A stretch of DNA of 64,000 nucleotides from Polynucleobacter necessarius (GTDB lineage: Bacteria > Pseudomonadota > Gammaproteobacteria > Burkholderiales > Burkholderiaceae), in contig NZ_LT606946.1 of the NCBI RefSeq assembly GCF_900095175.1, forward strand, positions 188,712-252,711, in the 5' to 3' direction. The notes beneath the pieces were generated by a model. That model saw only the letters and a program-made list of their open reading frames with translations, was not told the DNA's origin and did not search any database. The position numbers and the translations under genes were made by a program. Of the stretch, positions 33,853 through 42,846 are shown one piece after another (position 1 is the first letter of the stretch; each line of letters starts with the position of its first letter).

Positions 33853-35039
33853 ATGAATTTAAAACGGTCTTTATCAATATTCGTATTTCTCTCGACTATA
33901 CTATACCCACCTTTTATCTTTAGTGTTATTACACCAACCTTAATCCGAGTATTTTTTTTTTCATAATAGTATTTCTTCTTCTATTAAAATCAGCTCATTT
34001 TAGAGCAATTGATTTTGTTAGTGCGGGTCTTGTTGTACTAGTTTGTATTATCGGAATTACCGCTGATGCAGGTAGTGAAAATATTATCACGTCGCTTAGC
34101 ACTGCCTTAACACTTGTTTTTGCTCTAAGTCTATCAAGAGCGATTCGTGATAATGTTGATTTTCGAAGTGCATTTATTTCAGGATATTTGGTTTTATTTT
34201 TTTTAATTCCCTCTTTTGTTATTCTTGGATTCTTTTGGGGTTTAATATTAAATACAGATATTAATATTTTTTCTATTCCGGTGGCTGTGGGCGGAAACCT
34301 TAATAAGTTTAATTTATTTGGGGTGCTGCTGGATAAAGATCCGCTAATGGGCTTCGATATATACAGAAGTTTTTCATATTTCCTTGAGCCCGTATATCTT
34401 TCGCCGTATTTGGCATGTAATTTTTATTTGGTTTCTGAAATTTTACCCAATCCCCAAAAAAATAGATTTAAATGGCTGAATGGCATAGCGGGAATTTTTA
34501 CATTCTCATATCTTTTCCCTATTGTTCTTATATTTTTATTCATGATTAATAGGAATAAAATTTGCATTAAAGTAGTTTTTTTAATGATAATTATCTTCAC
34601 TCTTGTAATTTTTGGTGTAAGTTATGATGTTTCTAATTTGTTCTACGAAGTGTTTTATAGAAGTAGTTTGGAAGAGAGATTGTATCGAATGTCAATATTT
34701 ACGTTCTTAATGCAAAATTCTGATGCCATTCAAATTATTTTTGGCCGGGGGTATGTCTTTAAAGTTCCTGATTTTAATATGGACATTAGCTCGGGAATTT
34801 TAAATCAGATTGTTGAGGTTGGTCTTGTAGGTGCTGTTGCAATGTTTGTATTTGTTCTTAATGTTGTAAGGCGCTGGGAAATATTATTTTTTTACGTTTT
34901 AATTAGCTTGATTTTCGCCCCCTTAAAAATGCCATTTTTTTGGGTGTTATTGATCATTTTGTTAATTTATTACGAGTCATTGGGAGAGTCAAAAGTGCAA
35001 AATCAACAACAAGGGTATTATTTCAAGTTGAGGCGATAA
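33853..35039 (+). pseudogene. Wzy-like O-antigen polymerase, frameshifted in a T10 tract
   Basis: An ATG at 33853 begins a polytopic membrane protein that runs into a stop just after ten consecutive T (33952-33961). In the -1 register the protein continues without a stop (FIIVFLLLLK onward) to 35039, giving about 395 residues with ten or so helices, the length and layout of Wzy polymerases. One extra T, or two fewer, would restore the gene. The downstream half alone has only a TTG start at 34188. Wzy polymerises repeat units in the periplasm. The mutation could be phase variation, slippage-tolerant expression, decay or sequencing error. Confidence 0.7.
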
Positions 35040-35076
35040 TAGAGGATGTATCCATTGAACAAAAAATGAGGATGAT

Positions 35077-35364
35077 GTGCCGCGTGTAGTGGTTATATTC
35101 ATGAATCCGGTGTTGTTTAGCATGCCACACATTGTGACGCTTAGTACTGTTACAGCTAGCCAAGCTGGTAGTGCATCGCCAGCCTTGCTGCAGTTCCCCC
35201 TGATTGTTCGAAGCATGTGTCATCTCATTGCCTGTTGTCAGGGCAAAGGGATTGCAGATTTAGGGAGCGCTTGCTCATACCGTCAGCAGTTGAAAATAAT
35301 CGCAGCCAATATGAAAATTATGCAGGTTAGCGAAAATGGACTCAGAATTTTCTTAAAGCCATGA
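35077..35364 (+). CDS. Hypothetical protein, possible gene remnant
   Basis: The 95-residue ORF has a hydrophobic N-terminal half and a C-terminal LKIIAANMKIMQVSENG. I do not recognise a family. It starts with GTG and its stop overlaps the ATG of the next glycosyltransferase (ATGA), which suggests it is or was translated. It may be the tail of a replaced gene. Confidence 0.35.
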   Translation: MPRVVVIFMNPVLFSMPHIVTLSTVTASQAGSASPALLQFPLIVRSMCHLIACCQGKGIADLGSACSYRQQLKIIAANMKIMQVSENGLRIFLKP

Positions 35365-36527
35365 TCATTAACGAATGTGCGACAAAAATAACTATTGGTA
35401 TAGATGCCTCACGCAACCGATCGGGTGGTGCGGTAGCGCACTTGATCGGCATCTTGACTGAGTTTAGTCCATCAAAACACGGTGTTAAATCCATTCATGT
35501 TTGGGCTTTTCGTTCATTGCTTGATCAACTGCCAAATTTCCCTTGGATTGTAAGGCATAGTCCGGTTGCACTTGAGCGATCGCTTTTTAGCCAGCTAATG
35601 TGGCAGGCAACCGCGCTTGATAGTGAAGCGAGAACGGCAGGTTGTGACATTCTTTTTTCCACTGATGCTAGTACTCTTTGTTGTTTTGAACCATTGGTGG
35701 TTTTAAGTCAAGATATGTTATCTTATGAGCCCAAGGTCATGCATTATTTCGGTTACGGTCTTGCACGTTTGCGACTCATCGCTATTCTTGTGATACAAAA
35801 TTTTGCGTTTAGAAGAGCTAAAGGCGTTATTTTTTTGACCCAATATGCCGCCAATGTTATACAACGATCATGCGGCTTTTTACCCTCCTTTGTTTGCATC
35901 CCACATGGTGTTGATACATCGTTTAAACTGGCTAAACCATCAAATGTCTGGCCTGTAGTAGGTGGGGGGCGACCTATCAGCTGTATTTATGTGTCAAATG
36001 CGGCAATGTACAAGCATCAATGGGTTGTAGTTGAGGCAATTTCTCAATTGAGAATGCTTGGCTACAATTTGATGCTCAACTTGATTGGTGGTGGTCAAGG
36101 AAGAGCTCAGCAATTGTTGCAGGATGCAATTTCAGTTGCAGATCCAAGTGGCGTATTTGTAAAGCAATTTGAATTCTTACCGCATGAAGATCTGCCTGCG
36201 TTGTTGGCAGAGTCGGATCTATTTGTGTTTGCCTCAAGTTGTGAGAATATGCCGGTGACTTTGGTTGAAGCGATGGCAGTAGGCCTACCCATAGCGTGCT
36301 CTAATCGTGGTCCGATGCCCGAAGTGCTTGGGAATGGGGGTATATACTTTGATCCGGAAGATGCCGGCTCTATTGCTGACGCCATTGAGCAAATTATTAA
36401 ATCGCCATCACTTCGCTTGTCCATCGCTCAAAATGCAAAAACCCTTTCACAGCAATATAACTGGAAGCGCTGTGCCGATGAAACCTTTGCATTTATCGTA
36501 GAAACCAGTCTGAGAACCAAGTCATGA
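35361..36527 (+). CDS. Glycosyltransferase family 4 (GT-B)
   Basis: The 388-residue GT-B protein opens with ITIGIDASRNRSGGAVAH and carries the C-terminal donor site with VFASSCENMPVTLVEAMA, in which the EX7E pair lies near residue 300. GT4 enzymes are retaining transferases at the cytoplasmic membrane face. It is coupled on both sides by 4-bp overlaps (35361 and 36524), so it belongs with the amidotransferase set. Sugar donor unknown. Confidence 0.88.
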   Translation: MIINECATKITIGIDASRNRSGGAVAHLIGILTEFSPSKHGVKSIHVWAFRSLLDQLPNFPWIVRHSPVALERSLFSQLMWQATALDSEARTAGCDILFSTDASTLCCFEPLVVLSQDMLSYEPKVMHYFGYGLARLRLIAILVIQNFAFRRAKGVIFLTQYAANVIQRSCGFLPSFVCIPHGVDTSFKLAKPSNVWPVVGGGRPISCIYVSNAAMYKHQWVVVEAISQLRMLGYNLMLNLIGGGQGRAQQLLQDAISVADPSGVFVKQFEFLPHEDLPALLAESDLFVFASSCENMPVTLVEAMAVGLPIACSNRGPMPEVLGNGGIYFDPEDAGSIADAIEQIIKSPSLRLSIAQNAKTLSQQYNWKRCADETFAFIVETSLRTKS

Positions 36528-37666
36528 ACATGCGCCCTTATCAAATTTGCATGCATTGCATTATGGATACTTCCGATCCAAATATCATATTTGATCAGCA
36601 TGGCCGATGTGATTACTGCAATAACTTTGAGTTTACGATCAAGCCAAATTGGCATACGGATCATGAAGGAGAAGTAGCCCTTAATTTTTGGGCCGAAAAA
36701 ATTCGGAAAGAGGGTCAGGGCAAAGATTTCGACTGCATTATTGGGCTTAGCGGTGGCTTGGATAGCTCATATGTTGCCTACATTGCAAAGGAGAAGATGG
36801 GACTGCGCCCTCTTTTGTTTCATGTTGATGCCGGCTGGAATACTGACCAAGCTGTGGGAAATATTGAAAAGTTGGTAGATGGCTTGGGCCTTGATCTTTA
36901 TACTGAGGTGATTAACTGGGAGGACATGAAGGATTTACAGGTGGCGTTTTTGCAGTCGCAAATACCCGATCAGGACCTCCCGCAGGACGCCTCTTTTTTT
37001 TCTAGTCTGTATAAATTCGCCCGGAAGCACAATATTAAAACTATTATCACCGGCTCTAATTTTTCTACTGAGTGCTGCCGAGAGCCCGAGGAATGGGGGG
37101 GTTATTTGGGGATAGACAAGTGGCTCTTTAAAGATATCCACGCTCGGTTCGGCAAACGCCCTCTTGAGACTTTTCCCTTGGTTGATATTTTGGTGTCCAA
37201 GGTCTTTTACCAACGGATCATTGGTATGAAGGTGGTTATGCCACTAAATATGTTGCCTTTTATAAAGAAGGACGCCGAGGATGAACTTGAGCGCCGGTTT
37301 GGTTGGCAGAGGTTTCAGCATAAACATCATGAATCGCGCTTCACCCGTTTCTACGAAGATTACTGGTTACCGCGCAAGTTTGGTTTTCATAAGCGGCGGG
37401 CTCATTTTTCAAGCCTGATAATGACTGGGCAAATGACGCGTGATGCGGCACTCGCGCGTATTGCGCGCCCAGAGATGGATGAACATTTTTTGCAGCAAGA
37501 ATTCGAGTATGTAGCCAACAAGCTGGACCTGGCCGTGGATGAGTTGGAAGAGATTTTTGAAGGTGAAAACAGGACATACCGCGACTACCGCAATAAGCGC
37601 TGGCTGATAGGCCTTGGCGCCAATGTTTTGCGCTGGATGGGTTTGGAAAAAAGGTTTTTCCGATGA
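36524..37666 (+). CDS. wbpG: N-acetyl sugar amidotransferase (WbpG/PseA/LegA-type)
   Basis: The 380-residue protein has an N-terminal Cys4 site (C9, C12, C29, C32) and an ATP-pyrophosphatase loop GLSGGLDSSY (about residue 75), the hallmarks of the N-acetyl sugar amidotransferase family. With HisH- and HisF-like partners downstream it converts an acetamido group into an acetamidino group on a sugar; in Pseudomonas aeruginosa WbpG acts on a mannuronic acid derivative, and in Campylobacter PseA acts on pseudaminic acid. Here the acceptor could be a HexNAc or a nonulosonic acid. Four-base overlaps tie it to both neighbours. Confidence 0.88.
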   Translation: MNMRPYQICMHCIMDTSDPNIIFDQHGRCDYCNNFEFTIKPNWHTDHEGEVALNFWAEKIRKEGQGKDFDCIIGLSGGLDSSYVAYIAKEKMGLRPLLFHVDAGWNTDQAVGNIEKLVDGLGLDLYTEVINWEDMKDLQVAFLQSQIPDQDLPQDASFFSSLYKFARKHNIKTIITGSNFSTECCREPEEWGGYLGIDKWLFKDIHARFGKRPLETFPLVDILVSKVFYQRIIGMKVVMPLNMLPFIKKDAEDELERRFGWQRFQHKHHESRFTRFYEDYWLPRKFGFHKRRAHFSSLIMTGQMTRDAALARIARPEMDEHFLQQEFEYVANKLDLAVDELEEIFEGENRTYRDYRNKRWLIGLGANVLRWMGLEKRFFR

Positions 37667-38277
37667 TTCATGTGGTTGATTACGGTCTTGGCAACGTGCA
37701 AGCCTTTTTGACGCTTTACAAACGGCTTGGGTTTGAGGCTACCCGCGCCAAAACAGCGGATGATTTAACTGGCGCCAGCAAGATCATTCTGCCGGGTGTG
37801 GGTGCGTTCGACCATGCTATTGAATTGCTGGACCAATCGGGTATGCGGCCCACTTTAGAAACTTTGGTTTTGCAAGATAAGGTGCCCGTCCTGGGGATTT
37901 GCGTAGGGATGCAACTATTGGCTTCAGTTAGCAACGAGGGGTATTTGCCAGGCTTGGGCTGGTTGCCGGGTAAGGTACGCGCATTTCGTTCAGACGAACG
38001 ATCGGCAAGTTTGCCGCTGCCGCATATGGGCTGGAATGATGTACAGCCAAAGCCAGGGTCGCCTCTGTTTGCAGGATTTGAATCTGATGCACGGTTTTAT
38101 TTTTTACATTCTTATTATTTTGAATGTGACGAACCGTCACATGTTGCTGCCACGGCATCCTATGGGCTGGCTTTCAGTTGTGCCGTTTCTGCTGGTAATG
38201 TCTATGGCGTGCAGTTTCATCCTGAAAAAAGTCATCATTTCGGCGCGCAGTTGCTGAAGAATTTTGCGGAGCTTTGA
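37663..38277 (+). CDS. hisH: HisH-like glutamine amidotransferase subunit
   Basis: The 204-residue class I glutaminase has GVGAF, the nucleophile in GICVGMQLL (about residue 84) and the VQFHPEKS histidine-glutamate pair near residue 186. It supplies ammonia by tunnelling to a HisF-type partner. Because it sits between a WbpG-type amidotransferase and a HisF-like gene inside a glycan cluster, it is very probably the sugar-modification paralogue rather than the histidine-pathway enzyme. ATGA overlap with the previous gene. Confidence 0.88.
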   Translation: MIHVVDYGLGNVQAFLTLYKRLGFEATRAKTADDLTGASKIILPGVGAFDHAIELLDQSGMRPTLETLVLQDKVPVLGICVGMQLLASVSNEGYLPGLGWLPGKVRAFRSDERSASLPLPHMGWNDVQPKPGSPLFAGFESDARFYFLHSYYFECDEPSHVAATASYGLAFSCAVSAGNVYGVQFHPEKSHHFGAQLLKNFAEL

Positions 38278-38278
38278 G

Positions 38279-39055
38279 ATGCTGCGTCCAAGAATTCCGC
38301 CTTGTCTTCTGGTGCACAAGACCGGTCTTGTCAAAACCGTTGGATTTAAAGCACCCAAGTACGTAGGCGACCCAATCAACGCGGTCAAGATTTTTAATGA
38401 GAAGGAAGCGGACGAGCTTATTGTTCTAGATATCGATGCAACGGTAAACAATGCCGAGCCCAACTACCGAATGATCGCCAATCTGGCCGCCGAGTGCAGG
38501 ATGCCGCTTTGTTATGGGGGTGGTATAAAGACCCCTGCGCAGGCCAAGCGGATTATCAGCTTAGGGGTTGAGAAGGTGGCGATCAGCTCTGCAGCGGTTG
38601 AGCACCCAGAATTGATTACACAAATTGCAGATGAGATCGGTCGCCAAAGCGTGGTTGTAGCGTTGGATGTTAAAAAACGATTGTTCAGCAAAGACTTCGA
38701 TGTTTTTACCAGGAATGCGCGCACCAACACCAAACGTAGTGTTTTTGACCTAGCCGCTGAAGCCGAAAAGCTAGGGGCTGGTGAGCTGCTTATTAATTCG
38801 ATTGACTTGGATGGTGCGATGACCGGTTACGACTTGATCTTGGCCGCGAAAATCAGACAGGCAGTAAATATCCCCATCAGCATTCTTGGCGGGGCAGGCA
38901 GTTTGGATGATATTGAAGCCTTGATCCGTACCTGTGGTGTTATTGGCGCTGCAGCAGGTAGTTTATTTGTGTTCAAGGGTGCGTATAAGGCGGTGTTGAT
39001 TAACTACCCCACCTTGGCGCAGCGCGATGAATTGATCCGTAGGGCATTTTATTAA
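38279..39055 (+). CDS. hisF: HisF-like cyclase subunit of sugar amidination
   Basis: The 258-residue TIM-barrel protein resembles HisF: LDIDATVNN on an early strand, CYGGGIKTPAQAKRI, SSAAVEHPELI and an ILGGAGSLDD phosphate-site loop. It would channel ammonia from the HisH partner toward the WbpG-type amidotransferase. The start is ATG 38279, one base after the HisH stop; the frame upstream has no similarity. Confidence 0.88.
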   Translation: MLRPRIPPCLLVHKTGLVKTVGFKAPKYVGDPINAVKIFNEKEADELIVLDIDATVNNAEPNYRMIANLAAECRMPLCYGGGIKTPAQAKRIISLGVEKVAISSAAVEHPELITQIADEIGRQSVVVALDVKKRLFSKDFDVFTRNARTNTKRSVFDLAAEAEKLGAGELLINSIDLDGAMTGYDLILAAKIRQAVNIPISILGGAGSLDDIEALIRTCGVIGAAAGSLFVFKGAYKAVLINYPTLAQRDELIRRAFY

Positions 39056-39064
39056 TTACACTTT

Positions 39065-40108
39065 ATGAAAACCATCCTTATCACTGGTGGCGCCGGTTTT
39101 ATTGGCTCCCATGCCTGCGATGCGCTTGCGAAGGCGGGGCATCAACTGGTCATTCTCGACAATCTCTTTAACAGTCGCGCTGATGTCATTGATCATCTCG
39201 CCACTCTTTGCGGCAAACGTCCGGTGTTTATTCAGGGCGACATTCGCGATAGCGCAATACTTGACAGTCTATTTGCGGCCCACCCAATCAGCGCGGTCAT
39301 GCACTTCGCTGGACTTAAGGCGGTTGGCGAGTCAGCCGAAAAGCCGCTCGACTACTACGACAACAACGTCATTGGTACACTGCAATTGCTCGCCGCCATG
39401 GGCAGGGCTGCAGTAAAGACACTCGTTTTTTCCTCCTCAGCCACCGTTTATGGCGATCCTGCCAACGTGCCTATCCGTGAAGATTTCCATCGCTCTGCCA
39501 CTAATCCTTACGGTCGCACCAAGCTGATGATAGAAGACATCCTCACCGATTTGTATCAGGCCGATCCCCAGTGGCGGATTGCCCGCTTGCGCTACTTTAA
39601 TCCAGTGGGCGCACACGAATCTGGCCTGATTGGTGAAGCCCCGCAAGGACTGCCCAATAATCTCATGCCCTACGTGGCGCAAGTGGCGGCTGGCCAGCGC
39701 GAGTACCTCAATGTTTGGGGCGATGACTACCCGACGATTGATGGGACGGGGGTGCGCGACTATATCCATGTCTGCGATCTGGCTGATGGGCATGTCGCCG
39801 CACTTGATTATTTGAACCGTGTGCATGGTCTGCTGACACTGAATCTGGGCACCGGTGCGGGCCACTCAGTACTGGAAATAGTCAAAACTTTTGAGAAAGT
39901 ATGTGGGCGTATTATCCCCTATAAGATTGGGCCGCGTCGAGCTGGGGATATTGCTAAGTGTTGGGCAGATACCACGCTGGCGCAGCAACTACTGAACTGG
40001 AAAGCTAGCCGTGGTTTGGAGCAAATGTGTGCCGATGCTTGGCGGTGGCAGCAGGGCAGCGTGGCTCTGAGTTATTTGCAAGGTGATGAGAAATATGAGC
40101 AAGGGTAA
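39065..40108 (+). CDS. galE: UDP-glucose 4-epimerase
   Basis: The 347-residue extended SDR has TGGAGFIGSH (residues 6-15), MHFAGLKAVGES, the SSSATVYG serine, and YGRTK as the YxxxK pair (about residue 149). These are textbook GalE motifs for interconverting UDP-glucose and UDP-galactose (or their N-acetyl forms). The end overlaps a glycosyltransferase stub. Confidence 0.93.
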   Translation: MKTILITGGAGFIGSHACDALAKAGHQLVILDNLFNSRADVIDHLATLCGKRPVFIQGDIRDSAILDSLFAAHPISAVMHFAGLKAVGESAEKPLDYYDNNVIGTLQLLAAMGRAAVKTLVFSSSATVYGDPANVPIREDFHRSATNPYGRTKLMIEDILTDLYQADPQWRIARLRYFNPVGAHESGLIGEAPQGLPNNLMPYVAQVAAGQREYLNVWGDDYPTIDGTGVRDYIHVCDLADGHVAALDYLNRVHGLLTLNLGTGAGHSVLEIVKTFEKVCGRIIPYKIGPRRAGDIAKCWADTTLAQQLLNWKASRGLEQMCADAWRWQQGSVALSYLQGDEKYEQG

Positions 40109-40215
40109 GCCATACACCATAGGCATAGACACCACCAACTTGCGCGCCGGTGGTGGTGTTAAGCATCAGGTTGGGGTGATGCAACGACGAAAAAAAGGAA
40201 TTATTGATGTTTGAA
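40095..40215 (+). pseudogene. N-terminal stub of a GT4 glycosyltransferase
   Basis: From ATG 40095 (inside the galE tail) 39 codons read IGIDTTNLRAGGGVKHQV before a stop in the start of the next gene. This matches the N-terminus of GT4 enzymes such as the one at 35361 (IGIDASRNRSGGAVAH). The rest of the gene is gone, replaced at about 40180 by the fnlA module, so it marks a recombination joint. Confidence 0.65.
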
Positions 40216-41250
40216 AATAAAAAACTATTAATCACAGGTGGAACAGGCTCTTTTGGAAATGCAGTTCTCCGTCGTTTTTTGGATTCCGGTATTGCTGAAA
40301 TCCGCATCTTTAGCCGCGATGAGAAAAAGCAGGATGACATACGCAAGCGCTACGGTCACCCCAAGCTCAAGTTTTACATTGGTGATGTGCGCGACTTGCG
40401 TAGCGTGGCCTCTGCCATTCGCGGGGTGGACTACGTGTTTCATGCGGCGGCGCTCAAGCAGGTGCCTTCGTGTGAGTTCCATCCCATGGAGGCAGTGCGC
40501 ACCAATGTGCTGGGCACCGAGAACGTACTAGAGGCCGCTATTGCCGCAGGCGTCAAGCGTGTGGTGTGCCTCAGCACGGACAAGGCCGTGTACCCCATCA
40601 ACGCCATGGGCATCAGCAAGGCCATGATGGAAAAGGTGATGGTAGCCGCCAGCCGTAACCTGGAAGGCACAGGCACGGTGATTTGCGGCACGCGCTACGG
40701 CAACGTGATGGCATCGCGCGGCTCGGTGATTCCGTTGTTTGTGGAGCAGGTGCTGGCGGGCAAGCCCATTACCGTGACAGACCTGACCATGACGCGCTTC
40801 ATGATGACGCTGGACGACGCGGTGGAACTGGTGCTATATGGGTTTGAGCACGGCAGCAATGGCGACATCTTCGTGCAGAAGGCACCGGCTGCCACCGTGG
40901 GAGTGCTGATGCAGGCCATTCTGGAGTTGATGGGAAAGCCGGATCACACGGTGAATGTAATTGGTACTCGCCATGGCGAAAAGTTATACGAGGCGTTGTT
41001 AGGTCGCGAAGAAATGGCCTGCGCCGAAGACCGGGGCGATTACTTCCGCGTGCCACCCGATGCGCGCGACCTGAACTACGCCAAATTTGTGGAGCAAGGT
41101 GAGCAGCGCATGACCCAAAGCACGCATGGCGAAGACTACAACTCGCACAACACCACCCAGCTCGATGTGACGGGCATGAAGGCACTGTTGCTCAAGCTGG
41201 ACTTTATGCAGCGTATTGCGCGGGGTGAATCGGCGGTGGCGGAGGAATAA
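40207..41250 (+). CDS. fnlA: UDP-GlcNAc 4,6-dehydratase/5-epimerase (FnlA/WbjB/CapE)
   Basis: The 347-residue SDR has LLITGGTGSFGNA (about residue 7), VFHAAALKQVPSCE and STDKAVYPINAMGISK, where the Met-x-x-x-Lys pair replaces the usual tyrosine as in CapE/FlaA1-type inverting dehydratases. It is the first step from UDP-GlcNAc to UDP-N-acetyl-L-fucosamine. AAAGGAA before ATG 40207 is the ribosome binding site. GC-rich, unlike the AT-rich genes to the left. Confidence 0.92.
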   Translation: MFENKKLLITGGTGSFGNAVLRRFLDSGIAEIRIFSRDEKKQDDIRKRYGHPKLKFYIGDVRDLRSVASAIRGVDYVFHAAALKQVPSCEFHPMEAVRTNVLGTENVLEAAIAAGVKRVVCLSTDKAVYPINAMGISKAMMEKVMVAASRNLEGTGTVICGTRYGNVMASRGSVIPLFVEQVLAGKPITVTDLTMTRFMMTLDDAVELVLYGFEHGSNGDIFVQKAPAATVGVLMQAILELMGKPDHTVNVIGTRHGEKLYEALLGREEMACAEDRGDYFRVPPDARDLNYAKFVEQGEQRMTQSTHGEDYNSHNTTQLDVTGMKALLLKLDFMQRIARGESAVAEE

Positions 41251-41254
41251 CATC

Positions 41255-42382
41255 ATGAAGGTGCTGATTACCGGATCCAACGGCTTCGTTGGCAAGAATT
41301 TGCAGTTGCATCTGGCCCAGCGTAAGGATGTGCGGGTGGTCTGCTTTACCCGTGACGAAGACATGTCGCGACTGCCTGCGCTGTTGCATGGTGTGGATTT
41401 TGTGTTTCACCTGGCTGGCGTTAACCGTCCGCTAGACCCGGCTGAATTTGTGTCTGGCAATACAGACTTGACGCAGGCGCTTTGTAAGGTAGTGGCCAAC
41501 GTAGCCGAGATAACTGGCAAGAAGGTGCCAGTTGTTTACACATCATCCACACAGGCGGCCCACGAAAATGCCTATGGCAATAGCAAGCGCGGCGCTGAGG
41601 ATGCGCTGTTGGAACTACAGCGCATCCACGGTGTGCCGGTGCATGTGTTTCGCTTGTCCAATGTGTTTGGTAAGTGGTGCAAGCCCAACTACAACTCGGT
41701 GGTGGCGACGTTTTGCCATAACATCGCGCGCGGCCGGCCGATTCAGGTCAATGATCCCGCCGCACCTCTCACGCTTGTGTATGTTGATGATGTAATGAAG
41801 CGCTTTGTGCAGATCATGGATGGCGCGGATGCTGCGATAGATGCCGATGGTTTTGCCACCATGGCGCCGCAATACACCACTACAGTAGGCGAACTTGCGC
41901 GTCAGTTTCAGGTATTCAAGGACAGCCGCGAAACGCTAATGACCGAGCGCGTGGGCACTGGGCTGGTTCGGGCGCTGTATGCCACCTACGTGAGTTATCT
42001 GCCGGTGGAATCGTTTGCTTACACCGTGCCGCAATATGCTGACCCGCGCGGCGTGTTTGCAGAAATGCTCAAAACGCCTGATTGCGGCCAGTTCTCATAT
42101 TTCACGGCTCACCCCGGCATTACGCGGGGTGGCCACTACCACCATAGCAAGACCGAGAAATTTCTGGTGATCAAGGGCCAAGCTTGCTTCAAGTTCCGGC
42201 ACATGCAAACCGGCGAGACACATGAACTGCTTACCAGCGGTGACAAGGCCGAGGTGGTGGAGACCGTGCCTGGCTGGACGCACGACATTACCAACATTGG
42301 CACCGACGAGATGGTAGTGATGCTGTGGGCCAATGAGGTTTTTGACCATGAGAAGCCAGATACGTTTGCTTGTGCGGTTTAA
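41255..42382 (+). CDS. fnlB: NAD-dependent 4-reductase with C-terminal cupin (FnlB/WbjC/CapF)
   Basis: The 375-residue protein has an N-terminal SDR domain (LITGSNGFVGKNL; YGNSK as YxxxK at about residue 109) and a C-terminal cupin domain with the GGHYHHSKTEKFLV metal-binding histidines. This two-domain form is CapF/WbjC, the second step toward UDP-L-FucNAc, with the cupin carrying the 3-epimerase activity. ATG 41255 follows fnlA by 4 bp. A dead IS3 element separates it from the third gene. Confidence 0.92.
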   Translation: MKVLITGSNGFVGKNLQLHLAQRKDVRVVCFTRDEDMSRLPALLHGVDFVFHLAGVNRPLDPAEFVSGNTDLTQALCKVVANVAEITGKKVPVVYTSSTQAAHENAYGNSKRGAEDALLELQRIHGVPVHVFRLSNVFGKWCKPNYNSVVATFCHNIARGRPIQVNDPAAPLTLVYVDDVMKRFVQIMDGADAAIDADGFATMAPQYTTTVGELARQFQVFKDSRETLMTERVGTGLVRALYATYVSYLPVESFAYTVPQYADPRGVFAEMLKTPDCGQFSYFTAHPGITRGGHYHHSKTEKFLVIKGQACFKFRHMQTGETHELLTSGDKAEVVETVPGWTHDITNIGTDEMVVMLWANEVFDHEKPDTFACAV

Positions 42383-42411
42383 ATATGTTGCTAGCCCTTT
42401 GCCGGTAAGTG

Positions 42412-42835
42412 TGAGCTGTGACCTTCCCCCGATACTCCAGAACAAATGGAGCTATCTCACCTTAGGGTTGAAAACTTACGCTTAAAGCAAGAAGATGAAA
42501 TTGATCCGATAAAACCAGACAGGTCAGGGTATTAAAGTGTGCTCTATGAGTCGCAAAGGTAATTGCTGGGATAAAACTCCTGCCGAAAGTTAGTTTGGTA
42601 GTTTTAAGAATGAAGCCATCTTTGGCAATCGCTTTGCCACCCATGAGCTTATGGAGGCTACTTGCTTTGACTATATTGAAGTGCGCTACATCCGTAAGCG
42701 CCTTCACTCAAGCTTAGGCTATCAGTCCCCTAAGCAATATTTACAGAACTGGTTAACCAAGAAAGGGAGGATGCTGGTAGCATGATGACTCACGCTGATT
42801 GCAGGTGAAAAACGAGGGGAAAGTCACAACTATCA
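42412..42835 (+). mobile_element. Deletion derivative of an IS3-family insertion sequence
   Basis: Imperfect inverted ends lie at 42412-42429 and 42816-42835 (the inner 17 positions match at about 14). Inside, a short stretch resembling an OrfA end (VENLRLKQE) is joined directly to the C-terminal part of OrfB. Most of the element (about 0.8 kb) is missing. It lies between fnlB and fnlC and ends 11 bp before the fnlC start. Confidence 0.75.
42510..42783 (+). pseudogene. IS3-family transposase OrfB C-terminal remnant
   Basis: The translation reads MSRKGNCWDKTPAES, a stop, then FGSFKNEAIFG, DYIEVRYIRKRLHSSLGYQSPKQ and a terminal stop at about 42783. This is the C-terminal catalytic-domain region of IS3 OrfB, including the conserved glutamate-containing SxKxE segment. 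The internal TAG and the lost N-terminus make it non-functional. Confidence 0.85.
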
Positions 42836-42846
42836 ATTTTGAAATT

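Noticed and set aside
37663..39055. Histidine biosynthesis genes hisH and hisF
   Set aside because: Their coupling to a sugar amidotransferase inside a glycan cluster, without other his genes, points to sugar amidination.
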